Position numbers and translations under genes: made by a program. This document shows positions 13,618 to 22,014 of a stretch of 64,000 bases of DNA, one piece after another. The stretch comes from Candidatus Acidulodesulfobacterium ferriphilum (lineage in GTDB: Bacteria > SZUA-79 > Acidulodesulfobacterales > Acidulodesulfobacteraceae): assembly GCA_004195035.1 (NCBI GenBank), contig SGBD01000003.1, forward strand, positions 1 through 64,000, written 5' to 3'. The notes below the pieces were generated by a model that searched no databases, was not told the origin of the DNA, and saw nothing but the letters and a program-made list of their open reading frames with translations. Numbering within the stretch: position 1 is the stretch's first letter; each line of letters opens with the position of its first letter.

Positions 13618-13726
13618 ACCCAAATCCCGATTTAGAAATTTATCTTCTGGATTACCGCGTAGGCGGGAATCCAGTATTGATAATACTTTGAAGCAGTTTT
13701 AAGAGTTTCTATCGGCAATTTTGGGT
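13618..13726. repeat. REP-like composite with mismatched outer arms
   Basis: The left arm is CCCAAATCCCGATTTAGAAA; an inner GGATTACCGCGTAGGCGGGAATCC hairpin region follows; the right arm reads TTTCTATCGGCAATTTTGGG. The two outer arms belong to different types seen elsewhere in the window, so this copy is a hybrid and lacks the second inner hairpin. Confidence 0.75.
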
Positions 13727-13764
13727 TATAAGGGGTCGGATTTATCCCACTTCCGCCCGCCCCT

Positions 13765-14481
13765 CTACCTCACTACATCGTAATGCTCCGGCGGTTTAAA
13801 GAAATAACCCCCCATCCATTCCAGCGCAGTCCTGATATAGCCGTTTGTCTCGAACCGCCTCATAGATGTTACAGCGCTTATATCTCCCAAATATTTAAAC
13901 TTTGCCCCGCTTTTTAACGCAATGCTTATAAACTTAAGGTCTTCTCCCGCAGTCATACTCTCATCGAACCCGCCCGCTTCTTTATAAACATCCCTGTGGC
14001 AAAATATCAAAGCCATAGATGTTTTTGAAATTATATGGGCAATATTGTTGCCAAACATAAAAATCCTTGCCTTTAAAGTATTAATATCGGGCAAAAGCCT
14101 TGATGTTCCGATAAAATTATTTTTCTCCTTAAAGCCGTCAAGCCGTTTAATAAAACCGTCGTTTAAAAGCGTATCGGCATCTAAAAACAGGAAAACATCG
14201 CCCCTCGAAACATTAGCCCCGATATTTCTTGCCTCGGACACCCCGCTGAAATTATCCGAAATAAGATTTACCTTCGGGTATTTGGCAACCGCCCCTTCGG
14301 TATTGTCTTCGCCGCATGTAACGACAACCGTAAGTTCGCAGACGGTTTTGCCTTTGCCTTGAAAATCTGCGGGGTTTTCATCTTTTCCTATAAAAATAAC
14401 GCCGCTCTGACTTAACAGTTTTTCGATAGATATTCCTATGTATTTTTCTTCTTCACGGGCAGGTATAATTATCGAAACCAT
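13765..14481 (-). CDS. Family 2 glycosyltransferase
   Basis: A GT-A fold glycosyltransferase of 238 residues from the ATG at 14481. That start is chosen because GGAGG lies seven bases ahead of it and the protein then begins directly with MVSIIIPAREEEKYIG; an upstream ATG at 14520 has no such site. SEARNIGANVSRGDVFLFLD then ADT supplies the DxD metal/nucleotide-sugar site at roughly residues 95-102, and GGFDESMTAGEDLKF is the acceptor-side ED motif. Last gene of a minus-strand run with another glycosyltransferase and a flippase-like protein, suggesting a lipid-linked or membrane glycolipid substrate. Sugar unknown. Confidence 0.87.
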   Translation of the reverse strand: MVSIIIPAREEEKYIGISIEKLLSQSGVIFIGKDENPADFQGKGKTVCELTVVVTCGEDNTEGAVAKYPKVNLISDNFSGVSEARNIGANVSRGDVFLFLDADTLLNDGFIKRLDGFKEKNNFIGTSRLLPDINTLKARIFMFGNNIAHIISKTSMALIFCHRDVYKEAGGFDESMTAGEDLKFISIALKSGAKFKYLGDISAVTSMRRFETNGYIRTALEWMGGYFFKPPEHYDVVR

Positions 14482-14531
14482 TAAACCTCCAAATATAAAT
14501 TTACTTTTTGTAATTCCCACATTATATATTA

Positions 14532-15605
14532 TCAGTCCTTAATCCTTACCACTTTAAGAAACCTCTCGACACTTTCGCCGGTTTTCCAAGGCGGAACGAA
14601 CCCTTTGAATTTTAACGCTTCTTTTGCGTCTATGTCAAGTTTAAGTTTCCCCTGTTTTACCGAATGAAAGAACCCGACCTTTTCTAAATGGTTTGCCAGA
14701 TAAACCTGCTCCGTCTGTCCCGGGGTAGGTATAAAAAGGGCATTCCTGTTAATCTCGGCAACATCCATTATGGTTGTATAACCCGACCTTGAAACGACTA
14801 TCTTTGCCCTGTTCATAAGCTCATCGCGCCTTGCTTTTTCAAGGTATGAATATATAACCGTATTGCCCACGACCTCTTTCGTAAACTTACCCGGCTTTCC
14901 AAGCGCAACGGCAATTTTAGAGCCGTTTAAAAGAGGAAGCTGCGAAAACAGCTTTTCTTCAAGTATCGTCCTTGTAGGTTCAGGACCGGAAATGGAAAAC
15001 AGGTAATCTAAATCCTGTTTGACATCAAGACTCTCAAAATCGGAAAGAATCCCTATATATTCTACTTTTTCCGGTTTAAAATATCTTAAATTATGCGACA
15101 AATCCCCCGAAAGCGAGTTTTCGGCATAATCAGGAACGATAATTTTTTCAAACTTGTTTTGCAGATTATGATTATAAAACTCGGTTACCATTTCTGCCGG
15201 CGCCAGCCTTAAAGGCGCTATAAACCGCAATTGATGAAAAATAAGATAAGACGGAACCACCCTGGAATACGAGCCAAACCTTGAGTCAGAAATTATCAGA
15301 TCAACTTTGTTTTCCTTAATCATCCTGTCAACCTCAAGGTTTTCTTCCTTAATAACTTTCATTATCTTTGGGGCTGTTTTCAAAAATCTGAAGGCAAACC
15401 CGATTTTATCGGAATATGGGGACGGATAAGGCACCGAAGCGACAAACCTTGCGCCGTCTTTAAGCTCGGACTGTAATAGCGCCAGACTTCTTCCAGAGGT
15501 GTAAACTATTACCTCATGGGAATCTTTTACAAGCCGCCTCAAGATGGGAAGAGACCTTGTGGCATGCCCCAAACCCCAGCTGCATAACGAAAATAATATT
15601 TTCAT
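14532..15605 (-). CDS. GT-B glycosyltransferase of the MJ1255/MurG-like type
   Basis: This 357-residue protein starts MKILFSLCSWGLGHATRSLP, the GxGHxxRS loop of GT-B enzymes related to UDP-glucuronosyl/MurG transferases. Residues ~265-300 contain VVSRSGYTTIMDVAEINRNA and the FIPTPGQTEQ.YLA donor-binding segment. It lacks a signal or membrane helices and would act at the cytoplasmic face. It sits four bases before the flippase-like gene's stop region and 50 bases ahead of the GT2 gene, so the three are probably one unit for a glycolipid. Donor and acceptor are unknown. Confidence 0.8.
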   Translation of the reverse strand: MKILFSLCSWGLGHATRSLPILRRLVKDSHEVIVYTSGRSLALLQSELKDGARFVASVPYPSPYSDKIGFAFRFLKTAPKIMKVIKEENLEVDRMIKENKVDLIISDSRFGSYSRVVPSYLIFHQLRFIAPLRLAPAEMVTEFYNHNLQNKFEKIIVPDYAENSLSGDLSHNLRYFKPEKVEYIGILSDFESLDVKQDLDYLFSISGPEPTRTILEEKLFSQLPLLNGSKIAVALGKPGKFTKEVVGNTVIYSYLEKARRDELMNRAKIVVSRSGYTTIMDVAEINRNALFIPTPGQTEQVYLANHLEKVGFFHSVKQGKLKLDIDAKEALKFKGFVPPWKTGESVERFLKVVRIKD

Positions 15606-15608
15606 ATA

Positions 15609-16622
15609 TTATGAATCCTCTTCGCTTTTTTTAAAAAAATGTATGCCGTAATGAGGAACAAGAAAAAAAGAAATGGCGACCATAAGCAAATTTACCGCTC
15701 TCATTATAAGGCTGAAGGTAAGACCCAAATCCGACCCCAATCCCAGAATATCAAAAAGACCGACCTGCGACAGCTCATAGGTTCCAGCGGAACCGGGCGC
15801 GAGCGGCAGGGCGAATACAAGCATCGAAACCGAAAACACGAGGAGAGTCTTGGAAAAACCCATATTAATGCCAAGAAAGTGAACAAGAAGCCATATTTGA
15901 AAAACAAGAATTACAGTCTCCGTAATGCTTAAAAAGAGGCTTAAAAATAGATATTTTGCGCCTTTTACATAAAACAGGTGAAGCTCTTTTTCAAAATCGT
16001 TTATATGCTTTAAAATCTTGGATATTAAATTGTTAAGAATTTTAAATCTTGTTAAATATTGCAATATTTTAGTGAAAAACCTGTTGTCTATAATCGGATT
16101 AATTAAAAAAACAAGGGTTACTACGCCGACAAATATGCCTGCGATAAATAAAAAAAACCAGATTTCCGGCGGAAGATAGAAATACCTGAAACCGAGTATA
16201 AGACCGAGGTAAATGAACAGCAAAAATACCGCAAATTCTATCACCTTAGCCGCGAGGCCCGCCGAAAAGCCCCGTTTAAATTCAAGCCCGCTTCTTTTTT
16301 TCAGTATTAACGCCATAATGGCATCGCCGCCGATAAAACCCGCAAATATTCCAGACGGGGCGATGTAATTTGCGCTATAGCCTATAAGTTTTATGTTCGT
16401 AAGATTTTTTAAATCAATTTTGGCATCATATACATTTAAGGCGTTATTAAATGAAAGCGCCGAAAAAAATAGCGCGAGATAAGACAGGCAAAATAAAAGT
16501 ATAAAGTCTATAATACTTAAGTGGCTTATCATCTGCAATATGCTTTTCGGTCCTACGATAAAAATCAAAGCTATAACAAACAATAAGCCAATGGATGTTG
16601 AAAGTACGAAAGTTTTAGTCAA
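15609..16622 (-). CDS. Flippase-like/lysylphosphatidylglycerol synthase TM-region protein
   Basis: A polytopic membrane protein of 337 residues with about eight hydrophobic segments, of the UPF0104 (LPG_synthase_TM) superfamily: NIKLIGYSANYIAPSGIFAG, GDAIMALILKKRSGLEFKRG and MLVFALPLAPGSAGTYELSQ match its conserved loops (GG.GD/A..R, P.APGG.G..E). Members transfer or flip lipid-linked groups; without the C-terminal soluble synthase domain it is not MprF itself. It is followed after three bases by two glycosyltransferases, which suggests glycolipid synthesis. It is preceded by the polyamine genes with an 80-base gap. Confidence 0.78.
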   Translation of the reverse strand: MTKTFVLSTSIGLLFVIALIFIVGPKSILQMISHLSIIDFILLFCLSYLALFFSALSFNNALNVYDAKIDLKNLTNIKLIGYSANYIAPSGIFAGFIGGDAIMALILKKRSGLEFKRGFSAGLAAKVIEFAVFLLFIYLGLILGFRYFYLPPEIWFFLFIAGIFVGVVTLVFLINPIIDNRFFTKILQYLTRFKILNNLISKILKHINDFEKELHLFYVKGAKYLFLSLFLSITETVILVFQIWLLVHFLGINMGFSKTLLVFSVSMLVFALPLAPGSAGTYELSQVGLFDILGLGSDLGLTFSLIMRAVNLLMVAISFFLVPHYGIHFFKKSEEDS

Positions 16623-16704
16623 TAAAAATTAACTCCTTATTTATCCCCGCCTATCCCTCCACCATAAAAGGGGAGGGGAGTTATGAGCGGGCATTGTTTA
16701 AAAT

Positions 16705-17190
16705 TTATTTATTAGTTAAGAGTTTCGAATACCACATAGGAACGCCTGCAAAGGCACAGCCCCAGCTAACCGTAACGGTATGTTCTACGGCAATCGATTT
16801 TATCTCCTTAATCCCGATATTTCTGTAATTCATGGCATCCTCCGCCATTTTTCTGACCGTCTCTTCGGCATTTTTTGCAGATGCAACGCCCGAATATTCC
16901 ATTATAACACCAAATCCGTCTTCTTTGGATATGGCAATCGCAACTGATGCCGAAATCGTTTCGCCCTGCTTATCGCTTACGGCATAGCCGTAAGCGATGG
17001 GAACTAAAACTCCCTTCGGATATGTTATTTTATTTGTAAAAGTTGAATTTGGAGGCAATATGGAACTCAATTTAATTAAATTCGTATTGCCGATGCCCGC
17101 TTTTAGAATTGCAATGTCAAATGCCCCCAATTTTGAAGTTCCATTGGACTCCCCACTCACTAATGTGTATGTATCAGGCGTCTCAAACAC
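16705..17190 (-). CDS. pdaD: Pyruvoyl-dependent arginine decarboxylase
   Basis: This 161-residue enzyme converts arginine to agmatine. The family core is clear: GAFDIAILKAGIGNTNLIKL then SSILPP, where the proenzyme self-cleaves between the two serines (S42/S43) to create the pyruvoyl group, followed by VPIAYGYAVSDKQGETISAS and the Glu-rich ending region. GTG start at 17190 with GGGAGGAG nine bases ahead. It lies downstream of agmatinase and spermidine synthase, so the three form a polyamine operon. Pyruvoyl ADC in place of the PLP-dependent SpeA is typical of archaea, Chlamydia and some delta-proteobacteria. Confidence 0.92.
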   Translation of the reverse strand: MFETPDTYTLVSGESNGTSKLGAFDIAILKAGIGNTNLIKLSSILPPNSTFTNKITYPKGVLVPIAYGYAVSDKQGETISASVAIAISKEDGFGVIMEYSGVASAKNAEETVRKMAEDAMNYRNIGIKEIKSIAVEHTVTVSWGCAFAGVPMWYSKLLTNK

Positions 17191-17271
17191 TGTTTTCGCT
17201 CCTCCCGTATTTCTATTTTTTAAATTTTTTAATTTGGTTTATTGCTTTTAGATTATTTTTTGAAATAAATA

Positions 17272-18150
17272 TTATGATTTCTTGCTTAAGCCGATAATAA
17301 TTTCTCTGATAAGTTTTGCCGCGATAGCCGATGTTCTATCGGAATTATCCGTCGGCGGACAAACCTCGACCACATCGACACCCACAACATTAAGTTCCGA
17401 TATAATTAACGATACGGCGTCAAAAAGCTCTTTAGACGATATCCCTCCCGCTTCGAGATAGCCTGTGCCGGGAGCAAAAGCAGGGTCAAGCACATCGATA
17501 TCTATCGTTAAATAAATATCCCTGCCTATTAACTGTCCGATAACCCTTTTAAGTGGTTCGCAAACATCATATTTATAAAGACGGGTAAATTTATCCGCAA
17601 ATTCGAACTCTTCCTTCGAACCCGAACGAATGCCGAACTGGTAAAGGCTGCCCTCTTTTAGAACCTCATAAACACGCCTTAAAACAGTGGCATGGGAAAA
17701 CTTTTCGTTGCTCCATTGATCTCTTAAGTCGGTATGGGCATCGAGGTGCACCACGGTTAAATCTTTAAATACAGATATATATTGCTTTATAATGGGGTAG
17801 GTTATTAAATGGTCTCCGCCTATGCCGACAATTTTTTTGCCGTCCCCCAATAAATCCTTTGCGATTTTGTCGATAAATTTGATGCTTTTGTCGATATTGC
17901 CCCACGGCATAACAATGTCGCCGATATCGTAAAATTTATCGTCTATCGTTTCATCGAAAACGGGGCTATAACTTTCAAGCGTGCCCGATAATTCCCTTAT
18001 CCTTTTAGGAGCAAACCTGGAGCCGGGAATATTGCTTGCGGTATAATCCATTGGAATTCCGAGAAGAACTATTTTAGAATTTTCATAAGAATCGGAGGAG
18101 TTAAGAAAAGATGCGGTTTTTGATATTAAATTTTCTTCTTTCATTTTCAT
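17272..18150 (-). CDS. speB: Agmatinase/ureohydrolase family protein
   Basis: A 292-residue ureohydrolase with all manganese ligands visible: GGDH at residues 111-114, DAHTD at 137-141 and DIDVLDPAFAPGTG near 217-230. SpeB releases urea from agmatine to give putrescine; the same fold also accepts N1-aminopropylagmatine in some organisms. The gene begins four bases after the spermidine synthase stop and is followed by pyruvoyl arginine decarboxylase, so substrate and product genes adjoin. GGISSKELFDAVSLI and ERTSAIAAKL-like segments at the C-terminus are as expected. Distinguishing agmatine from aminopropylagmatine use is not possible from sequence alone. Confidence 0.93.
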   Translation of the reverse strand: MKMKEENLISKTASFLNSSDSYENSKIVLLGIPMDYTASNIPGSRFAPKRIRELSGTLESYSPVFDETIDDKFYDIGDIVMPWGNIDKSIKFIDKIAKDLLGDGKKIVGIGGDHLITYPIIKQYISVFKDLTVVHLDAHTDLRDQWSNEKFSHATVLRRVYEVLKEGSLYQFGIRSGSKEEFEFADKFTRLYKYDVCEPLKRVIGQLIGRDIYLTIDIDVLDPAFAPGTGYLEAGGISSKELFDAVSLIISELNVVGVDVVEVCPPTDNSDRTSAIAAKLIREIIIGLSKKS

Positions 18151-18154
18151 AAAT

Positions 18155-19000
18155 CTATTTACATATCTCCTTTACAAAATTAGGTAAAATAAATGACGAG
18201 GCATGAATTTCGGGCGAGTAATATTTGAGACTGAGAGAGGTAAAATCAAACCCTTTATAGCTTTCATTGATATTTTGAGGCTGATATTTTTTGGAACCTA
18301 TCGTAAAACTCCATAAGCCGCTGGGATAAACGGGAATCATAGCATAATAAATGGACGGTTTTTCGTAAATATCTTTAATAATTTTATTAATATCCCTTAT
18401 CAAATTTTTATTAAAAAACGGGGATTCCGTCTGTGCCGCAAAGATGCCGTCATCTTTCAGCGCTCTTTCGGCCGACTCATAAAAATCTCTTTTAAATAAG
18501 CCCTCGGCAGGACCGACAGGGTCGGTTGAATCTATCAAAATAGCATCGTATCTGCCGCTGCTTTCCACCCTTTTTAAAAATTCTATCCCATCGTCTGCAA
18601 TCACCTCAACCCTGCGGTCTTTAAGCCCGCAGGCAATCTCGGGGAAAAACTCCTTGGACACATCCACAACCCTTTTATCTATTTCGACAAGGTCGATATG
18701 CTCAACAAAGGGATTTTTAAGGCATTCCCTGATAACCCCGCCGTCGCCCCCCCCTATAATGAGAATCCTTTCGGGGTTTTTATGCGAAAAAAGAGGGACA
18801 AGTCCGAGCATTTCATGGTAGATAAACTCGTTTTTATCGGTAAACATAATCGCCTGATCCAGAACAAGCATCCTGCCAAATTCAAATGTATCGTAAACCG
18901 TGATTTCTTGAAAGTTGGAATATTCGTGATGCAATATCTTTTCTATGCGAATTTTTATGCCAAAATTGCCGGTTTGGTTTTCGAAAAACCAGGCTTCCAT
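18155..19000 (-). CDS. speE: Spermidine synthase (polyamine aminopropyltransferase)
   Basis: This 281-residue aminopropyltransferase shows EFIYHEML at ~58-65, the nucleotide-binding loop GGGDGGVIRE at 83-92, DSTDPVGPAEGLF near 156-168 and QTESPFF, all of the SpeE family. It transfers aminopropyl from decarboxylated AdoMet to putrescine (or agmatine). The protein is close to the 280-290 residues normal for bacteria. It precedes speB and pdaD on the same strand; no AdoMet decarboxylase gene is in the window. The start has ATAAAGGAGAATACACATTA ahead of the ATG. Confidence 0.94.
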   Translation of the reverse strand: MEAWFFENQTGNFGIKIRIEKILHHEYSNFQEITVYDTFEFGRMLVLDQAIMFTDKNEFIYHEMLGLVPLFSHKNPERILIIGGGDGGVIRECLKNPFVEHIDLVEIDKRVVDVSKEFFPEIACGLKDRRVEVIADDGIEFLKRVESSGRYDAILIDSTDPVGPAEGLFKRDFYESAERALKDDGIFAAQTESPFFNKNLIRDINKIIKDIYEKPSIYYAMIPVYPSGLWSFTIGSKKYQPQNINESYKGFDFTSLSLKYYSPEIHASSFILPNFVKEICK

Positions 19001-19034
19001 TAATGTGTATTCTCCTTTATTATTTTTTTAATTT

Positions 19035-19385
19035 TTAACCCGGGGGCCAGCCAAAACCGCGTCCCGCCATAAAATGTATGTGCATATGATTCACTGTTTG
19101 ACCGCCGTTTTCTTTAGTGTTTATGACAATTCTAAAACCCCTTTCTTCGACCTTAAAATCGTTTGCCAGGTCGTTAATTAAGGCAAATACTTCATTTCCG
19201 TTAAATTTGTTATTTATATCGAGAATGCTGTCGTAGTGTTCTTTCGATATTAACAAAAGATGAACCGGCGAAACCGGATTTATATCCTTTATAACAATAA
19301 AATTATCGGTTTCTTTAACTACACCCGCATTTATTTTTTTATTAACAATATTGCAAAAAATGCAATCCTTCATTTCCTTTTCCAA
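19035..19385 (-). CDS. HIT-family nucleotide-binding hydrolase
   Basis: This 116-residue histidine-triad protein has CIFCNIVNKK at the start (zinc-type CxxC), FIVIKDINPVSPVHLLLISK in the middle and the triad NHMHIHFMAGRGFGWPPG at the end, of the Hint/HinT type. Such proteins hydrolyse nucleoside phosphoramidates and aminoacyl adenylates. Length is standard. It is the first gene of the minus-strand run that continues with speE 34 bases later. A REP-like composite lies upstream. Confidence 0.93.
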   Translation of the reverse strand: MEKEMKDCIFCNIVNKKINAGVVKETDNFIVIKDINPVSPVHLLLISKEHYDSILDINNKFNGNEVFALINDLANDFKVEERGFRIVINTKENGGQTVNHMHIHFMAGRGFGWPPG

Positions 19386-19449
19386 TTTTATAAATGTTTA
19401 GTTTTTTATTATAATTAATTTATAAAATATAAACAATACAATTTTGAAT

Positions 19450-19613
19450 CCCAAATCCCGATTTAGAAATTTATTTTCTGGATTCCCGCCTACGCGGGAA
19501 TGACTATGTAAAGATTTAACTTTTAACCCAAAATGTGTCATTCCTGCGAAAGCAGGAATCCAGTGTTATTTAGCATTAAAACTTATAAATATTGTTCTAA
19601 ATCGGGATTTGGG
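19450..19613. repeat. REP-like composite element, outer type CCCAAATCCCGATTTAGAAA
   Basis: Outer inverted repeats CCCAAATCCCGATTTAGAAA and its near complement (CTAAATCGGGATTTGGG) enclose two inner hairpins, GGATTCCCGCCTACGCGGGAATGAC and GTCATTCCTGCGAAAGCAGGAATCC in mirror order. It fills the gap between the HIT and DUF1015 genes. No gene is present. Confidence 0.9.
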
Positions 19614-19670
19614 TGAATACCGAACCGAGAATTAAAAATTAAAGAAAGCAGGCGGCGGATAGCAGTTTTC

Positions 19671-20996
19671 CTAACTCATCAATGGATTTATGGTTAAGCC
19701 TGTAATGAGTTTAGGATAAAAGAAGGTGGATTTTTGCGGCATTCGTAAGTTTTGCGAGGCTATCTTAATTACATCCTCTATTTTAGTGGGGTTCATAAAA
19801 AATACGGCGTTCACAACCCCGTCGTTAAGCTTTTCTAAAGCCCTGTTTGCATCCTTTTCGTAAATTAAATATCTTTGATTGTCAATGTCGTCCTGAGAAA
19901 TTTTCAGGGCTTTTTTCAGTGCATAATTTTCCAAAATAGAAACATCGAGGGATTCCAGGGGACTTTTTTCGGCGTCCGCATCTTTTCCCGTTTTATTATT
20001 TTTAAAAGACAATATAAAATTCCTTCCCGAACTATGCGCAAATCCAAACGAAGTGCCGCTTTTTCCGGCTTTTTTCGTCTCTTTCAGCAAAACCTCTGAA
20101 TCAACCTCCCGTATGTTAAAATCGGCTTTTATTTCGTCAAGAAATGCTTCGAGCTCGATTTTTTTATTGACGATACAGCGGTGCGTAGGCAATATAATAA
20201 GACCTTTTTGGTTTGCCGGAGCAAAGTACATCATGCAGGCATCGGCATTAACTCCGTTTATTCCGTTTTGTCTGACATAGTTTCTAAAATTAACGCATGT
20301 TTCGAATCTATGATGACCGTCCGCTATGTAAAAGGATTTTCCGTCTATTTCATTTTGAATGGATTTTATTATGCTTTCGTCGGAAATTCCGTATAGTATA
20401 TGTTCCGTATTGCTATCATCTTTAAAATCGAAAATTTTCCTTGCCGCGGCACTTTTTATCGAACCGGTCAATATGTTTAAAACATTTAAATCCTTATCTT
20501 CGAATATCGAAAAAATAGGGCTGAAATTGGCTTTTGCAGCCTCCATGAGCTTAAATCTATCCTCTTTCGGCTTTGAAAGCGTCATTTCGTGTCCGTAAAT
20601 ACTGTTGTTATTGCCGCCGCCTTCTTCATCCGCCTTATTTAACGAAAAAAGCGATATAAATCCGATTCTTTCATAAAGGGCGCCGCCTGCGTAGAATTTT
20701 TGAACATAAATATATATAGAATTTTCGGTTTCTAATTTTAAAATCCCTCTCTTAATCCAGTCCTTAAAAAACCCGCCTGCTCTGGAATATCTGTTATTGC
20801 CGCCACCGTTATCGCCGCTAAACTCTTTTCCGAGTTCCAATCTTATAATGTTAAAATCCGATTTTTTATACAGGTTGTCTTGAAGTTTCTCATCTATCAC
20901 ATCGTAAGGCGGGGAAACGACATCTTTAATATCGACAAATTCACTGTTATAAATATACGGTTTAAAGGGTAAAATTTTTTTGCCCGCCTCTTTCAA
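19671..20996 (-). CDS. DUF1015 family protein
   Basis: A 441-residue member of DUF1015 (COG4198): ILPFKPYIYNSEFVDIKDVV then SPPYDVIDEKLQ at the N-terminus, DFNIIRLELGKE following, and the hallmark FYIADGHHRFETCVNFRNYV at residues ~225-244. The family is widespread and its biochemical role is not settled; a kinase-like phosphotransfer fold has been suggested for relatives. It is followed by a repeat element and preceded by the ccsA gene 46 bases upstream, but shares no obvious function with it. Confidence 0.87.
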   Translation of the reverse strand: MKEAGKKILPFKPYIYNSEFVDIKDVVSPPYDVIDEKLQDNLYKKSDFNIIRLELGKEFSGDNGGGNNRYSRAGGFFKDWIKRGILKLETENSIYIYVQKFYAGGALYERIGFISLFSLNKADEEGGGNNNSIYGHEMTLSKPKEDRFKLMEAAKANFSPIFSIFEDKDLNVLNILTGSIKSAAARKIFDFKDDSNTEHILYGISDESIIKSIQNEIDGKSFYIADGHHRFETCVNFRNYVRQNGINGVNADACMMYFAPANQKGLIILPTHRCIVNKKIELEAFLDEIKADFNIREVDSEVLLKETKKAGKSGTSFGFAHSSGRNFILSFKNNKTGKDADAEKSPLESLDVSILENYALKKALKISQDDIDNQRYLIYEKDANRALEKLNDGVVNAVFFMNPTKIEDVIKIASQNLRMPQKSTFFYPKLITGLTINPLMS

Positions 20997-21042
20997 GTTT
21001 TTTCGGAGCCTCGACTAGATTATTTTTTATAAATATTTATTT

Positions 21043-21939
21043 TTATAATACAGGGGTTGACCCGGGGGTTGCGTAAGAATGAAGACCCGGAATTATTAAA
21101 TCTACGCCCAGATAGCAGAATATTACGACGACAAATCCGATAACCGCAATCCATGCCATTTTCTTTCCCGCCCAACCCTTCGCAATTCTGGCATGTATAA
21201 ACAGGATATAAGTAAGCCATGTTATGAGCGACCATGTTTCTTTCGGGTCCCAGCTCCAGAATCCTCCCCATGCGCTGTCCGCCCACGCGGCGCCGATAAC
21301 GATACCCGCCGTTAAAAACACAAGTCCGAATACTATAACCTTATAAATGGCCTCATCGATGATGGTTGAATCTGGCAGCAGGCTTAAAAACCTTCCCTGT
21401 TTTTTGACCAGGTTGTTTTCTTTTTTGTATTTAAGCAGATAAAGAATACCGAGACCAAAGGATACCCCGAACGCCCCGTACGCCATAAAAAGCGCTATAA
21501 TGTGATAAAGCAGCCAATAGCTTTGAAGCGCGGGAATAGTAGGTTCTATTGCGCTTGGGGCAAGCGGGGAAAACGATGCAAAAGCCAGAGCCGCAGCCGC
21601 GACGAATGTTACGATAAATCCCAGAGCGTCAAAATCGTAGAAAAGCCGAATAAGAATAAAGCCGAATATGACGACATAGGCAAAGAACGCCAGCGAATCG
21701 TATAAATCAACCAACGGGGGCGTATTTATTCCAATCTTATACGCATAAATCCATCTTTCCGCAAAAGCGAATGTCTGTATCGTAAAGGCCGTAATCAAAG
21801 CGGCAAAAGACAGCTTGGAAACCAGCTTATTGCCCGAAAATAAAAACGAAAAATAGCCTAAAAACGATAACAGCGCGAATACCAGCGATATAGTAAAAAA
21901 CAAAGAACCGTCTAATATCGATATATTTGGAGAAATCAT
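21043..21939 (-). CDS. ccsA: System II cytochrome c biogenesis protein CcsA (ResC)
   Basis: This 298-residue polytopic membrane protein has the heme-binding WWD motif, GGFWSWDPKETWSLITWLTY, with AWADSAWG just before it, and flanking hydrophobic segments carrying the external histidines (LLYHIIAL and FIHARIAKGW). Together with ResB it moves heme to the periplasmic side and joins it to apocytochromes c. It is 76 bases downstream of resB on the same strand. A small CxxCH cytochrome is encoded at 33335. It is of normal length for bacterial CcsA. Confidence 0.93.
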   Translation of the reverse strand: MISPNISILDGSLFFTISLVFALLSFLGYFSFLFSGNKLVSKLSFAALITAFTIQTFAFAERWIYAYKIGINTPPLVDLYDSLAFFAYVVIFGFILIRLFYDFDALGFIVTFVAAAALAFASFSPLAPSAIEPTIPALQSYWLLYHIIALFMAYGAFGVSFGLGILYLLKYKKENNLVKKQGRFLSLLPDSTIIDEAIYKVIVFGLVFLTAGIVIGAAWADSAWGGFWSWDPKETWSLITWLTYILFIHARIAKGWAGKKMAWIAVIGFVVVIFCYLGVDLIIPGLHSYATPGSTPVL

Positions 21940-22014
21940 AATATATGCTCCCTTTATCTACCCTGTTTCAAAAAACATTTAAATTAAATAAAATTTTCGG
22001 GATATGTTCAATAT

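Noticed and set aside
13765-14520. Start of the GT2 gene at 14520
   Set aside because: The ATG at 14481 has GGAGG seven bases ahead and begins directly with the GT2 strand; the upstream ATG has no ribosome binding site.
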